From positions 1 to 64,000 of the forward strand of contig JABBOV010000014.1 of NCBI GenBank assembly GCA_012927625.1: a stretch of DNA of 64,000 bases. Direction: 5' to 3'. Origin of the DNA: Glaciimonas sp. GTDB lineage: Bacteria > Pseudomonadota > Gammaproteobacteria > Burkholderiales > Burkholderiaceae_D. The stretch's first letter is position 1; each line of letters starts with the position of its first letter. The notes under the pieces are model-generated. The model did no database searches and was not told the DNA's origin. It saw only the letters and a program-made list of their open reading frames with translations. The position numbers and the translations under genes are program-made. Positions 48,295-58,568 of this stretch are shown in pieces.

Positions 48295-49763
48295 TTTTTC
48301 TCCAGTTCCAAACGGGCCATTTTGCTGCGCAAGCCGACTCGCGACAGGCCCAGTTCCTTCGCGGCTCGCGTCTTGTTCCAGCGCAATCGCAGCAGCGTTT
48401 CTTTCAGGATGGCGGCCTCGATCACGTCCAGTCGCTCTTGCAAGGTTCCGTTGTGCGGTAGGTGCAAGCCTGCTGCACCATTTATATTAGCCGTCATGTC
48501 GGGTTGGCCTTGCAATACTTTACTGGAAAATGCTTGCGCCGTGATGAACGTATCGTCGGACAGCGTCAAGGCGACAGCCCGATAAATTTCGTTGCGCAGT
48601 TCGCGGATATTGCCTGGCCAGCGATAGGTGATCAGGCTTGCCATTGCATCGGTTGCAAAACTGCGCGCCGATAATCCCATTTCTAGCGATGCCTGGGCCA
48701 GCAGCGCCTCGGCGATCGGCACGATGTCGCCAGGGCGTTCGCGCAGCGGCGGCATGGTCAGCGTCATGGAGGCTAGCCGATAATACAAATCCTGGCGAAA
48801 ACGGCCTGCGTGGACTTCCTGCTCCAGATCACGATGGGTGGCGGCGATCACTCGCACACTGACTGGGATAGCATGCGTAGCGCCGACCGGACGGATTTCA
48901 CCCTCTTGCAAAACGCGCAGCAGCTTAACCTGAAATGCAAACGAGGTATCGCCGATCTCATCGAGCAATACGGTACCGCCATCAGCGCGCTGAAAAATGC
49001 CGATATGGTCGTCATAAGCCCCCGTAAACGATCCGCGCTTGTGCCCGAACAATTCAGATTCGAGCAAGCTATCCGAAATGGCGCCGCAGTTTTCCATTAC
49101 GAACACGCCTTCCGCACGCGGACTCGCATAGTGAATCGCACGCGCCAGCAACTCCTTGCCGCTGCCTGACTCGCCCAGCACCAGTACCGACAAGTCGTAA
49201 CGCGCTACGCGTGCGGCCAGTTCGCAAATACCGTCCATCGGGCTGCCGGCCACCCGAATGATGCGGTTGAAGTCGAACGTATTCTGAAGCTGCGTCTGCT
49301 TTTTTGCGGTACGCGTGCGCAGCACCGACGTGCTGGGACGCAGATCCAGATCCAGACGGTGCATCTGAAGTTGTAAAATGCGCGCCTCGACCGCACAACT
49401 TACCGCACCCAACAAATCATCCGGCATCCACGGTTTCAATATATATTGATAAATGCCGGCGTCATTGATGCCGGCAATGATGTCTTCGGAATCTGTATAG
49501 CCGGAGATGATGATGCGTACGACATTGGGCCAGCGCTCACGCACTTCCTTAAGAAATTGCACTCCAGAGGTACCTGGCATGCGCTGGTCACACAAGATCA
49601 CGGCGGGCTCGTTACGCTCCATCGAGGTACGCGCCTCATCGGCGGAGCCGGCCGTGGACACATTAAAATCTTCTTCGAGCGTACGCCGGATCGCATCCTG
49701 AGAGCCGGTTTCATCGTCAACTACCAGTACATTCGGCAGGTTGTTAACGCCAAAACCGCTCAT
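48291..49763 (-). CDS. hoxA: Sigma-54-dependent response regulator HoxA
   Basis: A 490-residue NtrC-type activator. Receiver domain with acceptor Asp in [21 protein letters not shown]+ domain with [20 protein letters not shown], the sigma-54 contact [20 protein letters not shown] and TVLLDEIGD; and a Fis-type helix-turn-helix [20 protein letters not shown]. In C. necator HoxA activates hydrogenase promoters in its non-phosphorylated form. The matching promoter lies at 63541-63556, at the head of this operon. Confidence 0.95.
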   Translation of the reverse strand: MSGFGVNNLPNVLVVDDETGSQDAIRRTLEEDFNVSTAGSADEARTSMERNEPAVILCDQRMPGTSGVQFLKEVRERWPNVVRIIISGYTDSEDIIAGINDAGIYQYILKPWMPDDLLGAVSCAVEARILQLQMHRLDLDLRPSTSVLRTRTAKKQTQLQNTFDFNRIIRVAGSPMDGICELAARVARYDLSVLVLGESGSGKELLARAIHYASPRAEGVFVMENCGAISDSLLESELFGHKRGSFTGAYDDHIGIFQRADGGTVLLDEIGDTSFAFQVKLLRVLQEGEIRPVGATHAIPVSVRVIAATHRDLEQEVHAGRFRQDLYYRLASMTLTMPPLRERPGDIVPIAEALLAQASLEMGLSARSFATDAMASLITYRWPGNIRELRNEIYRAVALTLSDDTFITAQAFSSKVLQGQPDMTANINGAAGLHLPHNGTLQERLDVIEAAILKETLLRLRWNKTRAAKELGLSRVGLRSKMARLELEKK

Positions 49764-51514
49764 GATGCGGTACGCGGTTGATGCGACGATCCAGTACGGT
49801 GGATCGCCAGATGGCGCGGCGTCCAGGCGTGGGGCATTTTATGTACGAAATGATAACGCGCCACGTGGTAGCTCGGATCGAAGCCATAAAAATTACGGTG
49901 CATACGCGCCAGCTCTTCTTCGCGGTAGCGCTGCAAGGGTTTGACTGCTTCATCCTGTTCGCGCCGGGCACGTTTGGCGGCAAGCTGGACTTCGAAATCC
50001 TCCGACTGCGCCAGCGCCGACGCACGCACCCCGACCTCACCGAAAAATGCAGATGCCTCCTGCCCGAATACGGCATCGATCAAACCGATCCTGAGTGCGT
50101 CCGAAGCTGCCAACGGAAGCCGGTTCTGCATCAGCTCGCGTGCACCCTCTGCGCCAACGCGCTGCGGCAACAGATAAGTCCAATATTCGGAGCCATACAG
50201 ATTGCCCATGTTTTTGTAATGCGGATTCAACAAAACATTCTCGTGTCCCCAGACAAAATCTGCCGCCAGCGCCAGAAATGCGCCACCCGCTCCGGCGTTG
50301 CCGCGCAACGCTGACACTGTGAGGTGATCGGTGGCAGTAAGAATTTCCAGTGCAAGGTCATCCATTGCATTGATGTTATTCCAGGATTCGTCGGCAGCAC
50401 TTTCGGATGGGCGGTGGGCGGCCGCTTCAATACGGTTCAAGTGTATGCCGTTACTGAAAAAATCTTCTCCTCCCAGTAATACCAATACACGCGTAGGACG
50501 CTGCCGGGCAAATTGAACTGCTGTACGCAAGTGCTGACATTGTGCGGTCGACATCGCACCATTGTAAAAATCAAACGACAGAAAACCGACTAAACCGTCT
50601 TCACGATAACGCAATTCGCCCCATTCATCGTATGGCCGCATCAGCGCTGCCGGCCGTTCAGGCAACTGCGCGACATGCTCTGGGAACCACTGCGCGACCG
50701 GCAATTTGAACGGTTTGTCGGCAGCATCGTCTGTTTGTAGTGGACGGGCATGACCGATCCAGACACCACCATCGATGGTTCGCCGCAATACTGCATGATC
50801 GCGCCGGGCGACGATCTCACCCGCCGCACCCGCCACTGAGGCCAGTACTGCCGAGGTGGCGGGATGGGCGTCGTACAAATAACAGGGCACATCGAACAGG
50901 CAATCCAACACGCCGGGTACGCTGTCTGCACTGTATATTTTTGCCAGCACCTCCGCGCTGCAGTCGCGTTGCCAGTCGATCCTACGCTGCGCCTGCGGCA
51001 ACGGTGGCTGTATGCGCCCGCGCGCAATCGCCATCTCCGCCAGTGGCAACGGGTGCGTACCTACAGCGAATTTTTCGACTGCTGCCAGCACTGCATGCAC
51101 CGCTGCGTCCGTCACTTCGGTGCGATACACACTACTTTTTTTGGCGATGCGCAGCGGGAAATTGACATGTGCCCAAACATCACCGCCATCCATCTCTGCG
51201 TTGGCTTGCAAGATCGTCACGCCCCATTCAGCTTCTTTGTCGAGAATGGCCCAGTCTAGTGCCGAAGGACCACGGTCGCCGACAATCCCCGGATGTACCA
51301 CCAAGCACACATGTTGCTGCCAGATCGAGGCCGGGATTGCGCGTTTTAAAAAAGGCGCGACGATCAGATTGGGCTTGAACAAGGCCACCGCTTCTTCACT
51401 GACTGAATCTGCGATATCGAGTTCAACAGACACCAGATGCCCGCACCCGCGCAACGCCACGAAAAGTCGTTGCGTCAGGCTGTTGAAACTGTGTGCCAAA
51501 AAAAGAATGCGCAT
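49760..51514 (-). CDS. hypX: HypX (HoxX), CO-ligand synthesis protein
   Basis: A 584-residue two-domain protein: an N-terminal formyltransferase-like domain (MRILFLAHSFNSLTQRLFVA, LVVHPGIVGDRGPSALDWAI) and a C-terminal enoyl-CoA-hydratase-like domain (VLLGGEDFFSNGIHLN, SALRGNAGAGGAFLALAADF). HypX makes the CO ligand of the NiFe site from formyl-tetrahydrofolate under aerobic conditions. ATG 51514 lies just after the hypE stop; the frame is open to 51553. Confidence 0.93.
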   Translation of the reverse strand: MRILFLAHSFNSLTQRLFVALRGCGHLVSVELDIADSVSEEAVALFKPNLIVAPFLKRAIPASIWQQHVCLVVHPGIVGDRGPSALDWAILDKEAEWGVTILQANAEMDGGDVWAHVNFPLRIAKKSSVYRTEVTDAAVHAVLAAVEKFAVGTHPLPLAEMAIARGRIQPPLPQAQRRIDWQRDCSAEVLAKIYSADSVPGVLDCLFDVPCYLYDAHPATSAVLASVAGAAGEIVARRDHAVLRRTIDGGVWIGHARPLQTDDAADKPFKLPVAQWFPEHVAQLPERPAALMRPYDEWGELRYREDGLVGFLSFDFYNGAMSTAQCQHLRTAVQFARQRPTRVLVLLGGEDFFSNGIHLNRIEAAAHRPSESAADESWNNINAMDDLALEILTATDHLTVSALRGNAGAGGAFLALAADFVWGHENVLLNPHYKNMGNLYGSEYWTYLLPQRVGAEGARELMQNRLPLAASDALRIGLIDAVFGQEASAFFGEVGVRASALAQSEDFEVQLAAKRARREQDEAVKPLQRYREEELARMHRNFYGFDPSYHVARYHFVHKMPHAWTPRHLAIHRTGSSHQPRTAS

Positions 51515-51516
51515 GA

Positions 51517-52569
51517 TCAGCAAATGCGTGGCAACTGCTCGCCCGATAGCCAATCGACCACGCGCCGCCCTCCGAAACGAGTCCGCATTTGCACGAAACC
51601 ATGCGGGTCATCGGTGACCGTGCCAATACGCGCCGCCTGAGCACCTAGCGGATGGCTGCGCATTGCAGCCAGCAGTTGTCCGGCATCTTCCGCTGCGCAG
51701 ATAGCAACCAGCTTTCCTTCATTGGCGACATACAACGGGTCGAGTCCGAGAAATTCGCATGCAGCATCGACTTGCGGCGACACCGGAATCGCCGTTTCCT
51801 CCAGTTCCATGCCGACACCGGATTGTTTAGCGATTTCGTTGAGCGTGGTGGCCAGCCCGCCACGCGTCGGGTCGCGCAAGACGCGCACGCCCGGCACCGC
51901 CGCCAGCATGTGTGCGACCAGACCATGCAAGGCGGCGGTATCGGACAGGATTTCAGTTTCGAAGTCGAGCGATTCGCGTTTCGACATGATCGCCACACCG
52001 TGGTCGCCGATCGTACCCGAAACCAGAATTACGTTACCGGCACGGGCGCCGGCGCCGTCGATGACAATGCCGGGCGGCACCACACCAATACCAGTGGTGG
52101 TAATGAACACGCCATCACCTTTACCGCGCTCAACAACCTTGGTATCGCCGGTAATGATTGGCACGCACGCCTCGCGCGCTGCTTGCGCCATCGAGTCGAC
52201 AATGCGTTTGAGTTCCGACAGAGCGAAGCCTTCTTCGATGATGAAACTGGCAGACAGGTACAGCGGTTGGGCACCGGACATAGCGACATCATTGATGGTG
52301 CCATGCACCGATAGACAGCCGATATCGCCACCGGGAAAAAATAATGGCGACACCACATGCGCATCGGTCGCCATCACCATGCGACCGGCAGACATCGCAA
52401 AGCTGGCCTGATCGTTACCCTGACGCAGCCATTCGTTATCGAATGCCACAAGAAATAATTCTTCAATCAATTGTGCCGATGCGCGGCCACCGGCACCGTG
52501 GCCCATATCGATGCAACCTTTTTTGAAGTCGAGCGAACGTACGTAGTTTTTTTTAACAATACTATTCAT
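51517..52569 (-). CDS. hypE: Hydrogenase maturation protein HypE
   Basis: A 350-residue PurM-like enzyme: GHGAGGRASAQLIEELFL, MATDAHVVSPLFFPGGDIG, LRDPTRGGLATTLNEIAKQ, and the C-terminal PRIC ending whose cysteine carries the thiocyanate that becomes the cyanide ligand. Works with HypF. Overlaps hypD by four bases. Confidence 0.96.
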   Translation of the reverse strand: MNSIVKKNYVRSLDFKKGCIDMGHGAGGRASAQLIEELFLVAFDNEWLRQGNDQASFAMSAGRMVMATDAHVVSPLFFPGGDIGCLSVHGTINDVAMSGAQPLYLSASFIIEEGFALSELKRIVDSMAQAAREACVPIITGDTKVVERGKGDGVFITTTGIGVVPPGIVIDGAGARAGNVILVSGTIGDHGVAIMSKRESLDFETEILSDTAALHGLVAHMLAAVPGVRVLRDPTRGGLATTLNEIAKQSGVGMELEETAIPVSPQVDAACEFLGLDPLYVANEGKLVAICAAEDAGQLLAAMRSHPLGAQAARIGTVTDDPHGFVQMRTRFGGRRVVDWLSGEQLPRIC

Positions 52570-53705
52570 GCTGATACCACCGCAATGTCTTTAAATCTGC
52601 CATAAGAATAATGCGCCGCACAAGCACCTTCGCTGGACACCATGCACGATCCCATCGGATTTTCCGGTGTGCAGACGGTACCGAATATCTTGCAATCGAC
52701 AGGCCGTTTCACGCCGCGCAGGATCGCGCCGCATTCACACGCTTTGTTATCGGGAACAGGTTTGTAGGCCAGGTTGTAGCGCCGCTCCGCATCAAACGTT
52801 GCAAACGATGCGCGGATGCGCAAGGCGCTGTACGGTACTTCTCCCAAGCCACGCCACTCGAAAGTCGGACGCAATTCGAACACCTCTGACACTATGGCCT
52901 GCGCCGTCAGATTGCCCTGCGCCGACACTGCACGGGCAAATTCATTTTCAACTTCACATCGATTTTCGTTTACCTGACGAATCAACATCAGGATCGCCTG
53001 CATCACATCGAGCGGTTCGAATCCGGCAATCACGACCGGCTTACGATATTCCTCTGCAAAATGCACATACGGTTCAGAACCGATGACAATACTCACATGG
53101 GCCGGCCCGATGAAACCGTCGATCGGCACCGTTCCGTAATCCCGCACTTCCGGCGATTCGAGAATATGCGTGATGGCCGACGGCGTTAGCACATGGCAAC
53201 ACAGCACGCTGAAGTTGGTCAGGCCGCGCGCGTGGGCATCCCGAATCACCAAGGCTGTTGGCGGCGTGGTGGTTTCGAAACCGATGGCAAAGAAGACTAT
53301 TTCACGCGTTGGATTTTCTTGTGCTATCCGCAGTGCATCCGAGGCCGAGTACACCATGCGGATATCGCCGCCGCGCGCTTTGGCCTTAATCAGCGACATG
53401 CCACCGGAGGCCGGTACGCGCATCGTGTCGCCATACGTACAGACAATCACATTGTGCTCCAGCGCTAGCGCCAGTGCGAGGTCGATACGGCCGATCGGCA
53501 ACACGCAGACCGGACAGCCAGGGCCATGGATCATGCGCACGTTATCGGGTAACAATTCGCTCACTCCGTAGCGTGAAATCGCATGCGTATGGCCGCCGCA
53601 AAATTCCATGAAGCTATAGTTGCGATCCGGGTCCGTTTCAAGACGGATCCGTGCGGCAATTTTTTGCGCGATATCGCCATCGCGAAATTCATCAATGTAT
53701 TTCAT
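52566..53705 (-). CDS. hypD: Hydrogenase maturation protein HypD
   Basis: A 379-residue Fe-S scaffold for building the Fe(CN)2CO unit: MEFCGGHTHAISRYGV, MIHGPGCPVCVLPIGRID, YGDTMRVPASGGMSLIKAKA and the 4Fe-4S cysteines in NKACECGAILRG, DCKIFGTVCTPENPMGSCMV. Overlaps hypC by four bases. Confidence 0.96.
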   Translation of the reverse strand: MKYIDEFRDGDIAQKIAARIRLETDPDRNYSFMEFCGGHTHAISRYGVSELLPDNVRMIHGPGCPVCVLPIGRIDLALALALEHNVIVCTYGDTMRVPASGGMSLIKAKARGGDIRMVYSASDALRIAQENPTREIVFFAIGFETTTPPTALVIRDAHARGLTNFSVLCCHVLTPSAITHILESPEVRDYGTVPIDGFIGPAHVSIVIGSEPYVHFAEEYRKPVVIAGFEPLDVMQAILMLIRQVNENRCEVENEFARAVSAQGNLTAQAIVSEVFELRPTFEWRGLGEVPYSALRIRASFATFDAERRYNLAYKPVPDNKACECGAILRGVKRPVDCKIFGTVCTPENPMGSCMVSSEGACAAHYSYGRFKDIAVVSA

Positions 53706-53950
53706 GATGGAAGAGCCTCCGCGGAGGTCGACTCAAACTTTGCCAGCTCGCCGAATAACGCCAGCGTGCGCAGTGCTTCCTCCGCATCGAGCTTGCCGAT
53801 GGCGTAGCCGACATGCAAAATCACATAATCGCCCACTTCCACGCTGTCGAGCAACGCGGTGGAAATTTCCTTGCGAACTCCAGACAGATCGATCATGGCC
53901 CGTTGATTGGGCAGCACTGCCACGACACGAACAGGGATGGCTAAACACAT
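53702..53950 (-). CDS. hypC: Hydrogenase maturation chaperone HypC
   Basis: An 82-residue HypC: the essential N-terminal [12 protein letters not shown] with the Cys2 that binds iron, RAMIDLSGVRKEISTALLD, and GDYVILHVGYAIGKLDAEEA. It carries the Fe(CN)2CO group between HypD and the large subunit. Overlaps hypF by ten bases. Confidence 0.95.
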   Translation of the reverse strand: MCLAIPVRVVAVLPNQRAMIDLSGVRKEISTALLDSVEVGDYVILHVGYAIGKLDAEEALRTLALFGELAKFESTSAEALPS

Positions 53951-55143
53951 GGGATGACCTCATTAAAAAGTGATTCAGAATCGTACGCATTATGGCTAGC
54001 CATCAATTGCTCACGGGCGACCCAGGCTTGACCAAGTGCCAATCCGGCGTCTCCGCAAGATACCGTTTGCGGCAGCAGGATGCGCAAACCGCGTCGCGCC
54101 AATGCGTCATGTAGCCGGCTAGTCATGATGCGATTCAGGAAACAACCGCCGCCGAGGACGATGGTGGATGCACGATGCACAACGACAGCCTGATCGATCC
54201 ATGCCACCAACGCATCCACCAGCGTCAGATGGAAGAGCGCTGCACCGCGGGCAATGGCGTGCGGGTCGCCGCGATCGGCCAGCGCGAACAGGCTTGCCAA
54301 CAGCGGCCGCAAATCCAGGGTGCCATCGGCACCGAGCGTGTATTGCCCGGTATGTTCCGGTTCGCCGTGGTCGGCTAAATAGGCCGCTGCCATTTTTTCC
54401 AACGCAATTGCCGCTTCCGCTTCAAACTGTTGTTTGACGCTGATGCCGAGCGCGCCCGCCGCTGCATCGAACCAGCGCCCGGCGCCCGTCGTTGTCGGAC
54501 AACGAACACCGCGCTTCAGCATGGTCTGCACGGTACGCGCGGCCATCTGACCAACGCTACCGGAAAACCGTTGCGTGATTTCATCGCCGCGATCCAAGGC
54601 ATGCAAGGTCGCAGATGCCATGCGCCACGGCTCGCGTGCGGCGACATCGCCGCCGGGCAGCGCCAGCTCCTGCAAATGCCCGAGACGCTGCCATGCCGCA
54701 CCATCCACCAACAACAACTCTCCACCCCACGCCAGCCCGTCTGTACCCAGCCCGACCCCATCAAGCGCCAGACCAATGACTGCTTCCTGCAATCCGAACT
54801 CGGCCATTGCCACGCCGATATGTGCATGATGATGTTGAACGGCAATTGCAGGTACGCCAAGCTGTGCTGCGATGCGTAGCGCCAGACGCGTGCTAAAAAA
54901 ATCCGGATGCAAATCATGTGCGACCGCCACAATCGTACCCTGTGCCTGCGCCACCAAACGATGCACCGAATCTTCCAGTGCGAGGCAATTGACCGGATCG
55001 TCCAGATCGCCATGCACCGGCGTCCAGCGCACGCCGTCGTCCTGCAATAGACACGCGGCATTTTTGAGCCAGGCGCCGCAGGCCAATATTGCCCCCGATA
55101 CGGGCTTGCCTGTCGCTGGCAATGGTTGCAGCATCATGGTCAA
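53941..55143 (-). CDS. hypF: Short carbamoyltransferase HypF (Kae1-like domain only)
   Basis: At 400 residues this is about half the usual HypF (about 750). It lacks the N-terminal acylphosphatase, zinc-finger and YrdC domains and keeps the C-terminal carbamoyltransferase region: [55 protein letters not shown] and [20 protein letters not shown]. necator has such a short form (HypF1), so it can be genuine; a full-length partner may lie elsewhere. Start at ATG 55143 overlaps the hypB stop. Confidence 0.9.
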   Translation of the reverse strand: MTMMLQPLPATGKPVSGAILACGAWLKNAACLLQDDGVRWTPVHGDLDDPVNCLALEDSVHRLVAQAQGTIVAVAHDLHPDFFSTRLALRIAAQLGVPAIAVQHHHAHIGVAMAEFGLQEAVIGLALDGVGLGTDGLAWGGELLLVDGAAWQRLGHLQELALPGGDVAAREPWRMASATLHALDRGDEITQRFSGSVGQMAARTVQTMLKRGVRCPTTTGAGRWFDAAAGALGISVKQQFEAEAAIALEKMAAAYLADHGEPEHTGQYTLGADGTLDLRPLLASLFALADRGDPHAIARGAALFHLTLVDALVAWIDQAVVVHRASTIVLGGGCFLNRIMTSRLHDALARRGLRILLPQTVSCGDAGLALGQAWVAREQLMASHNAYDSESLFNEVIPCV

Positions 55144-56147
55144 ACTCCGCCTGCCTGCACCTTGAGTGCAGCCAGTTCAGCTTCCAGTGCAGTGATGCGG
55201 TCTGTCAGCAGTTGCGGTGGTGTGGCGTCGGAAGATTGGCCCATACTGCGATGACCGGCCTCGATCCAGTCGAGCCATGCATCCATGCCTTCCCCGCTGA
55301 CAGCGGACAATTGCATAATTTCTATCTGCGGATTGACACGCCGCGCGTACTCGATGCAACGCGCCACATCGAACTGCAGATGGGGTAACAGATCCGTCTT
55401 GTTAAGCACCATCAAACGCGATGCTGCAAACATGTCAGGGTACTTAAGCGGCTTATCCTCGCCCTCGGTCACGGACAGGATGACGACCTTCGCTGTCTCG
55501 CCAAGATCCCACATCGACGGGCAAACCAGATTACCGACGTTCTCGATAAACAGGATGCCGCCCTGCTGCGTCGCCTGCGGAGCATCGTGATGATGTAACG
55601 GTAGACGCGAGAAAGCATCGCTGACCATTTGCGCATCCAGATGGCAGCCTTTGCCGGTATTAATCTGGATTGCCGGAACACCGGTGGCACGGATACGGTC
55701 GGCGTCGAAGCTAGTCTGCTGATCGCCTTCGATAACGGCAACCGGCACACCGCCAGGGCGCCGGCTCAAGGCGTCTATGGTCGCGCACAGCAACGTAGTC
55801 TTGCCGGAGCCGGGACTCGATACCAGGTTCAAGGCGAGGATGCCATGACCGGCAAAATGTTCGCGGTTGTGTGCCGCATGGCGATTGTTTTCGCCCAACA
55901 CATCTTGTTCCAGGCGAATCGCCCGCGCTTGGCTCATCCCCGGCACCGAAACGTTGGCAAGACCAGCGCCATAATGCAAATCACCGGTCGCAGCATCGAC
56001 TGCCACATGCTCCGCGGCGTGATGATGTTGCTGCTGCGCATCGTCATGTCCATGTGAATGAGGGTGATCATGCGCATGGGCTTGCTCGTGGGCGATTTCC
56101 GGCTGACCGGCCTGTTTTCCGTTAGCGCATCCACATACAACACACAT
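55140..56147 (-). CDS. hypB: Nickel-inserting GTPase HypB
   Basis: A 335-residue protein: N-terminal [10 protein letters not shown] nickel motif, then a His-rich nickel-storage segment (residues 20-50, [20 protein letters not shown]), and the GTPase domain with [34 protein letters not shown] and [10 protein letters not shown]. It delivers nickel with HypA. AAGGAG lies seven bases before the ATG. Confidence 0.95.
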   Translation of the reverse strand: MCVVCGCANGKQAGQPEIAHEQAHAHDHPHSHGHDDAQQQHHHAAEHVAVDAATGDLHYGAGLANVSVPGMSQARAIRLEQDVLGENNRHAAHNREHFAGHGILALNLVSSPGSGKTTLLCATIDALSRRPGGVPVAVIEGDQQTSFDADRIRATGVPAIQINTGKGCHLDAQMVSDAFSRLPLHHHDAPQATQQGGILFIENVGNLVCPSMWDLGETAKVVILSVTEGEDKPLKYPDMFAASRLMVLNKTDLLPHLQFDVARCIEYARRVNPQIEIMQLSAVSGEGMDAWLDWIEAGHRSMGQSSDATPPQLLTDRITALEAELAALKVQAGGV

Positions 56148-56275
56148 GGCCCATCTCCTTTTTCGATTTGACGTCTGGCAGGTTTGACCTGTCTAGTTGA
56201 TTCTACTGATGTTCCGCACTGTTAGTGCGCCCCCTCTCCGGCAAGTACCAGAAAGGGAGTAAAGCAGACTGCCTG

Positions 56276-56851
56276 TCAGTTGGCTGTCATCATCCAGACA
56301 CCGCTGGCGGCTACCATCGCCCCAGCTGCGCGCAACAACCAACCCTTTTTATCCATTCCTTTGGCAAGTATCAGACCTATGCCGTGCAAGGCTGCGGTAG
56401 ACACAATGAAACCAATACCGTATTGCCATGCACTGCCCAGAAGAGGCATTTCGGCGCCGTGCGCGTAGCCATGAAAGATGGCGAACAACGCCACGATCGC
56501 AGCCCCGATTGCCGGCGTAACACGTACCGAAAATGCAATCAGGCACCCCAGTATCAGGACCGACATTGCGATACCAATTTCGACCATCGGCAATCCGATA
56601 TTAACCATGCCGGCACCACCGGCGACCGCCATGAGCCCCACAAAGCTGGTTGGCACTAACCATATTGCACGACCGCCCAACTGATATGCCCAGGCCCCGA
56701 CTGCGATCATTGCCAGCAAATGATCAAGACCGAATAGTGGATGCGCGACACCCGCAATCAAGCCGCCACCATGACCCGGATGGGCATTGGCTACGCCACA
56801 GAACACTACAGCGGCCAGGGCGATACATCCACGAATAAATTTACTGCTCAT
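56276..56851 (-). CDS. hupE: HupE/UreJ-type nickel permease
   Basis: A 191-residue membrane protein: signal-like start (IALAAVVFCGVANA), then the family motif HPGHGGGLIAGVAHPLFGLD with HLLAMIAVGAWAYQLGG, and about six hydrophobic segments. HupE/UreJ proteins take up nickel. AGGAGA precedes the ATG. It sits between hypA and hypB in the operon. Confidence 0.9.
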   Translation of the reverse strand: MSSKFIRGCIALAAVVFCGVANAHPGHGGGLIAGVAHPLFGLDHLLAMIAVGAWAYQLGGRAIWLVPTSFVGLMAVAGGAGMVNIGLPMVEIGIAMSVLILGCLIAFSVRVTPAIGAAIVALFAIFHGYAHGAEMPLLGSAWQYGIGFIVSTAALHGIGLILAKGMDKKGWLLRAAGAMVAASGVWMMTAN

Positions 56852-57157
56852 ATAAGTCTCCTAGAATATAAATTTGATATCAATGCTTCGGATACCTGTG
56901 TGATGACAGCGGTTTTCATCATCTGAAGTTACCTATCTGACATTACGCAGATCTACTACAAGTGAAAATATTGTCCACGAAAGACATGAAAATTGCGGAT
57001 CGGAGCCTGCGCATAGAGTTTTTATATAATAACGGAGTATGCCAATTTTTATGGCAATTACCGCATATATTTCTTGCGTAATATAAATATACTCATGTTA
57101 AAAGAGGCTAGCATCTACCTTTTTTCTGCATACGACATTCACAGTGCGTAAGGCCAG
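56852..57157. other. Intergenic region between hypA and hupE
   Basis: A 306-bp gap within an otherwise tight operon. It holds dispersed repeat copy C and no gene or recognisable promoter. Confidence 0.45.
57034..57094 (-). repeat. Dispersed AT-rich repeat, copy C (inverted)
   Basis: Read on the minus strand it begins GAGTATATTTATATTACGC, has AAATATATGCGGTAATTGC in the middle, and ends GGCATACTCC, which aligns along its full length with copy A. It lies inside the hydrogenase operon, between hypA and hupE. Confidence 0.7.
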
Positions 57158-57505
57158 TTAATTATCTTCGACCATCATGTCAAGAACCCGCAATTCACTA
57201 CCGCTAGTGGCCTTTAACTGGTAGTTGCCGCAGTGCTCGCAAGCATCCCCGTGAGCCAGCATCGTCACGGTGGTTTTGCATTGCAGGCACCACGCCTGAC
57301 CAGCAGGTGTCTCGATTTCGATGCAGGCATGCTGCAGGCAAGTATCCTGCGCCATCACTTCCAGCGCAAAACGCAAAGCCCGCACTTCCACGCCGCACAA
57401 GGTGCCTGCTTCCAGTCGTAGCAGTGTGACGCGGGCAAAATGCTCGCGCTGTTCCGCTGCTTCGACGATCTTCAGAATACCGCTGGCGAGACTGACTTCA
57501 TGCAT
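57158..57505 (-). CDS. hypA: Hydrogenase nickel metallochaperone HypA
   Basis: A 115-residue HypA: start MHEVSLASGILKIVEAAEQ with the nickel-binding His2, and zinc-binding pairs in AWCLQCKTTVTMLAHGDACE and HCGNYQLKATSG. It works with HypB. Starts three bases after the hoxI stop codon. Confidence 0.95.
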   Translation of the reverse strand: MHEVSLASGILKIVEAAEQREHFARVTLLRLEAGTLCGVEVRALRFALEVMAQDTCLQHACIEIETPAGQAWCLQCKTTVTMLAHGDACEHCGNYQLKATSGSELRVLDMMVEDN

Positions 57506-57508
57506 GGA

Positions 57509-58009
57509 TTACAAGCGCCCCCTGCCGCCGGTCTGAATGTACGTAAACAACTCGGTTTGCTGACGATTAATGGCAGTTAATGTGCTGTGAACACGCTTGA
57601 TCACAGCACGCATGAAATTGAATATGAGCTCTGGATTTTCACTGATCAATGGGTCAATATCCGCCTTGTTAAAACTAATTACCGACGAATTTCCCAGCGA
57701 ACGCACGGTTTCGGCGTGAGCGGAACCATCAATAAAACTCAGCTCGCCGACCAGATCGCCTTTTTCCAGAACATGCAAAATAGCGGGCGTCTGTTTTTCC
57801 TTGGCCACACTGGTAATTGCCAGGCGCCCCTTGGTAACGATATAAAAACTATTGGTCGAGACGCCTTTTTCGCACAGCACCTCATCATCTTCCAAATCCA
57901 GTTTTTGCGCTGCCTTCTCTGCCAGTGTCCTTGCGCCATTTTCACCAATATATTGGCCAATTGGTGCGTTATAAATTAATTTCGTTAGCTCTTCAGTCTT
58001 TGTTTTCAT
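57509..58009 (-). CDS. hoxI: Cyclic-nucleotide-binding-domain protein HoxI, extra subunit of the soluble hydrogenase
   Basis: A 166-residue protein with a single CNB fold (about residues 20-140): GVSTNSFYIVTKGRLAITSV, HVLEKGDLVGELSFIDGSAH and ETVRSLGNSSVISFNKADI. In C. necator the equivalent gene after hoxW encodes HoxI, which joins HoxFU and gives NADPH-dependent activation. Position and size match. Confidence 0.85.
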   Translation of the reverse strand: MKTKTEELTKLIYNAPIGQYIGENGARTLAEKAAQKLDLEDDEVLCEKGVSTNSFYIVTKGRLAITSVAKEKQTPAILHVLEKGDLVGELSFIDGSAHAETVRSLGNSSVISFNKADIDPLISENPELIFNFMRAVIKRVHSTLTAINRQQTELFTYIQTGGRGRL

Positions 58010-58028
58010 TATTTTTCCAGATCGGTGT

Positions 58029-58568
58029 TTATGAAAAAGCGCGCGCCAGCATCGGCGTTGGTAAGCGATTGTCTGTTATCGGAGAACGCTCCAGGGCAGC
58101 ACGGCCAAGCTGACTGGTCGCATGATCCAGATTTTTTTTCGCCTGTTCTGTAAGGCCGAGTTGCAGCTCCCATTCATAACCGCGGATGGCGAGCACATAC
58201 ACTTCAGGTATATTTTCAAATACCTGCTGACACGTTGCCATCACGGTTTCTATCGACATCGTGTGCGAAGTGAAACTGAAATCCATTTTCGGCTCCGCTT
58301 TGTACAAGCGAAAACTATCCAGCGTCGTATCCTTCGACGCATCGATAAATAACACCCGCTGTTTATGGCTGATCAGATCGGCATCTTCCAGGTTCAGGTG
58401 ATAAAACTTCACCTTCTCCGCTTTCGGGCAGGCCGACGTTGCTTCAAGCCAGTCGATAAATTCCCAGCCAAGGCCATCATCCTGACGTCCGATATTGCCT
58501 ATCCCATAGATCAGAGCCGATGCGTCATTAAAATAATCCAGTGTGAGATTACTTTCTGCGTTCATCAA
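58029..58568 (-). CDS. hoxW: HoxH-specific C-terminal endopeptidase HoxW
   Basis: A 179-residue hydrogenase maturation protease: ALIYGIGNIGRQDDGLGWEF with the metal-binding Asp, LFIDASKDTTLDSF, and SFTSHTMSIETVMATCQQVF. It removes the C-terminal extension of HoxH after nickel insertion. Overlaps hoxH by 20 bases. Confidence 0.92.
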   Translation of the reverse strand: MMNAESNLTLDYFNDASALIYGIGNIGRQDDGLGWEFIDWLEATSACPKAEKVKFYHLNLEDADLISHKQRVLFIDASKDTTLDSFRLYKAEPKMDFSFTSHTMSIETVMATCQQVFENIPEVYVLAIRGYEWELQLGLTEQAKKNLDHATSQLGRAALERSPITDNRLPTPMLARAFS

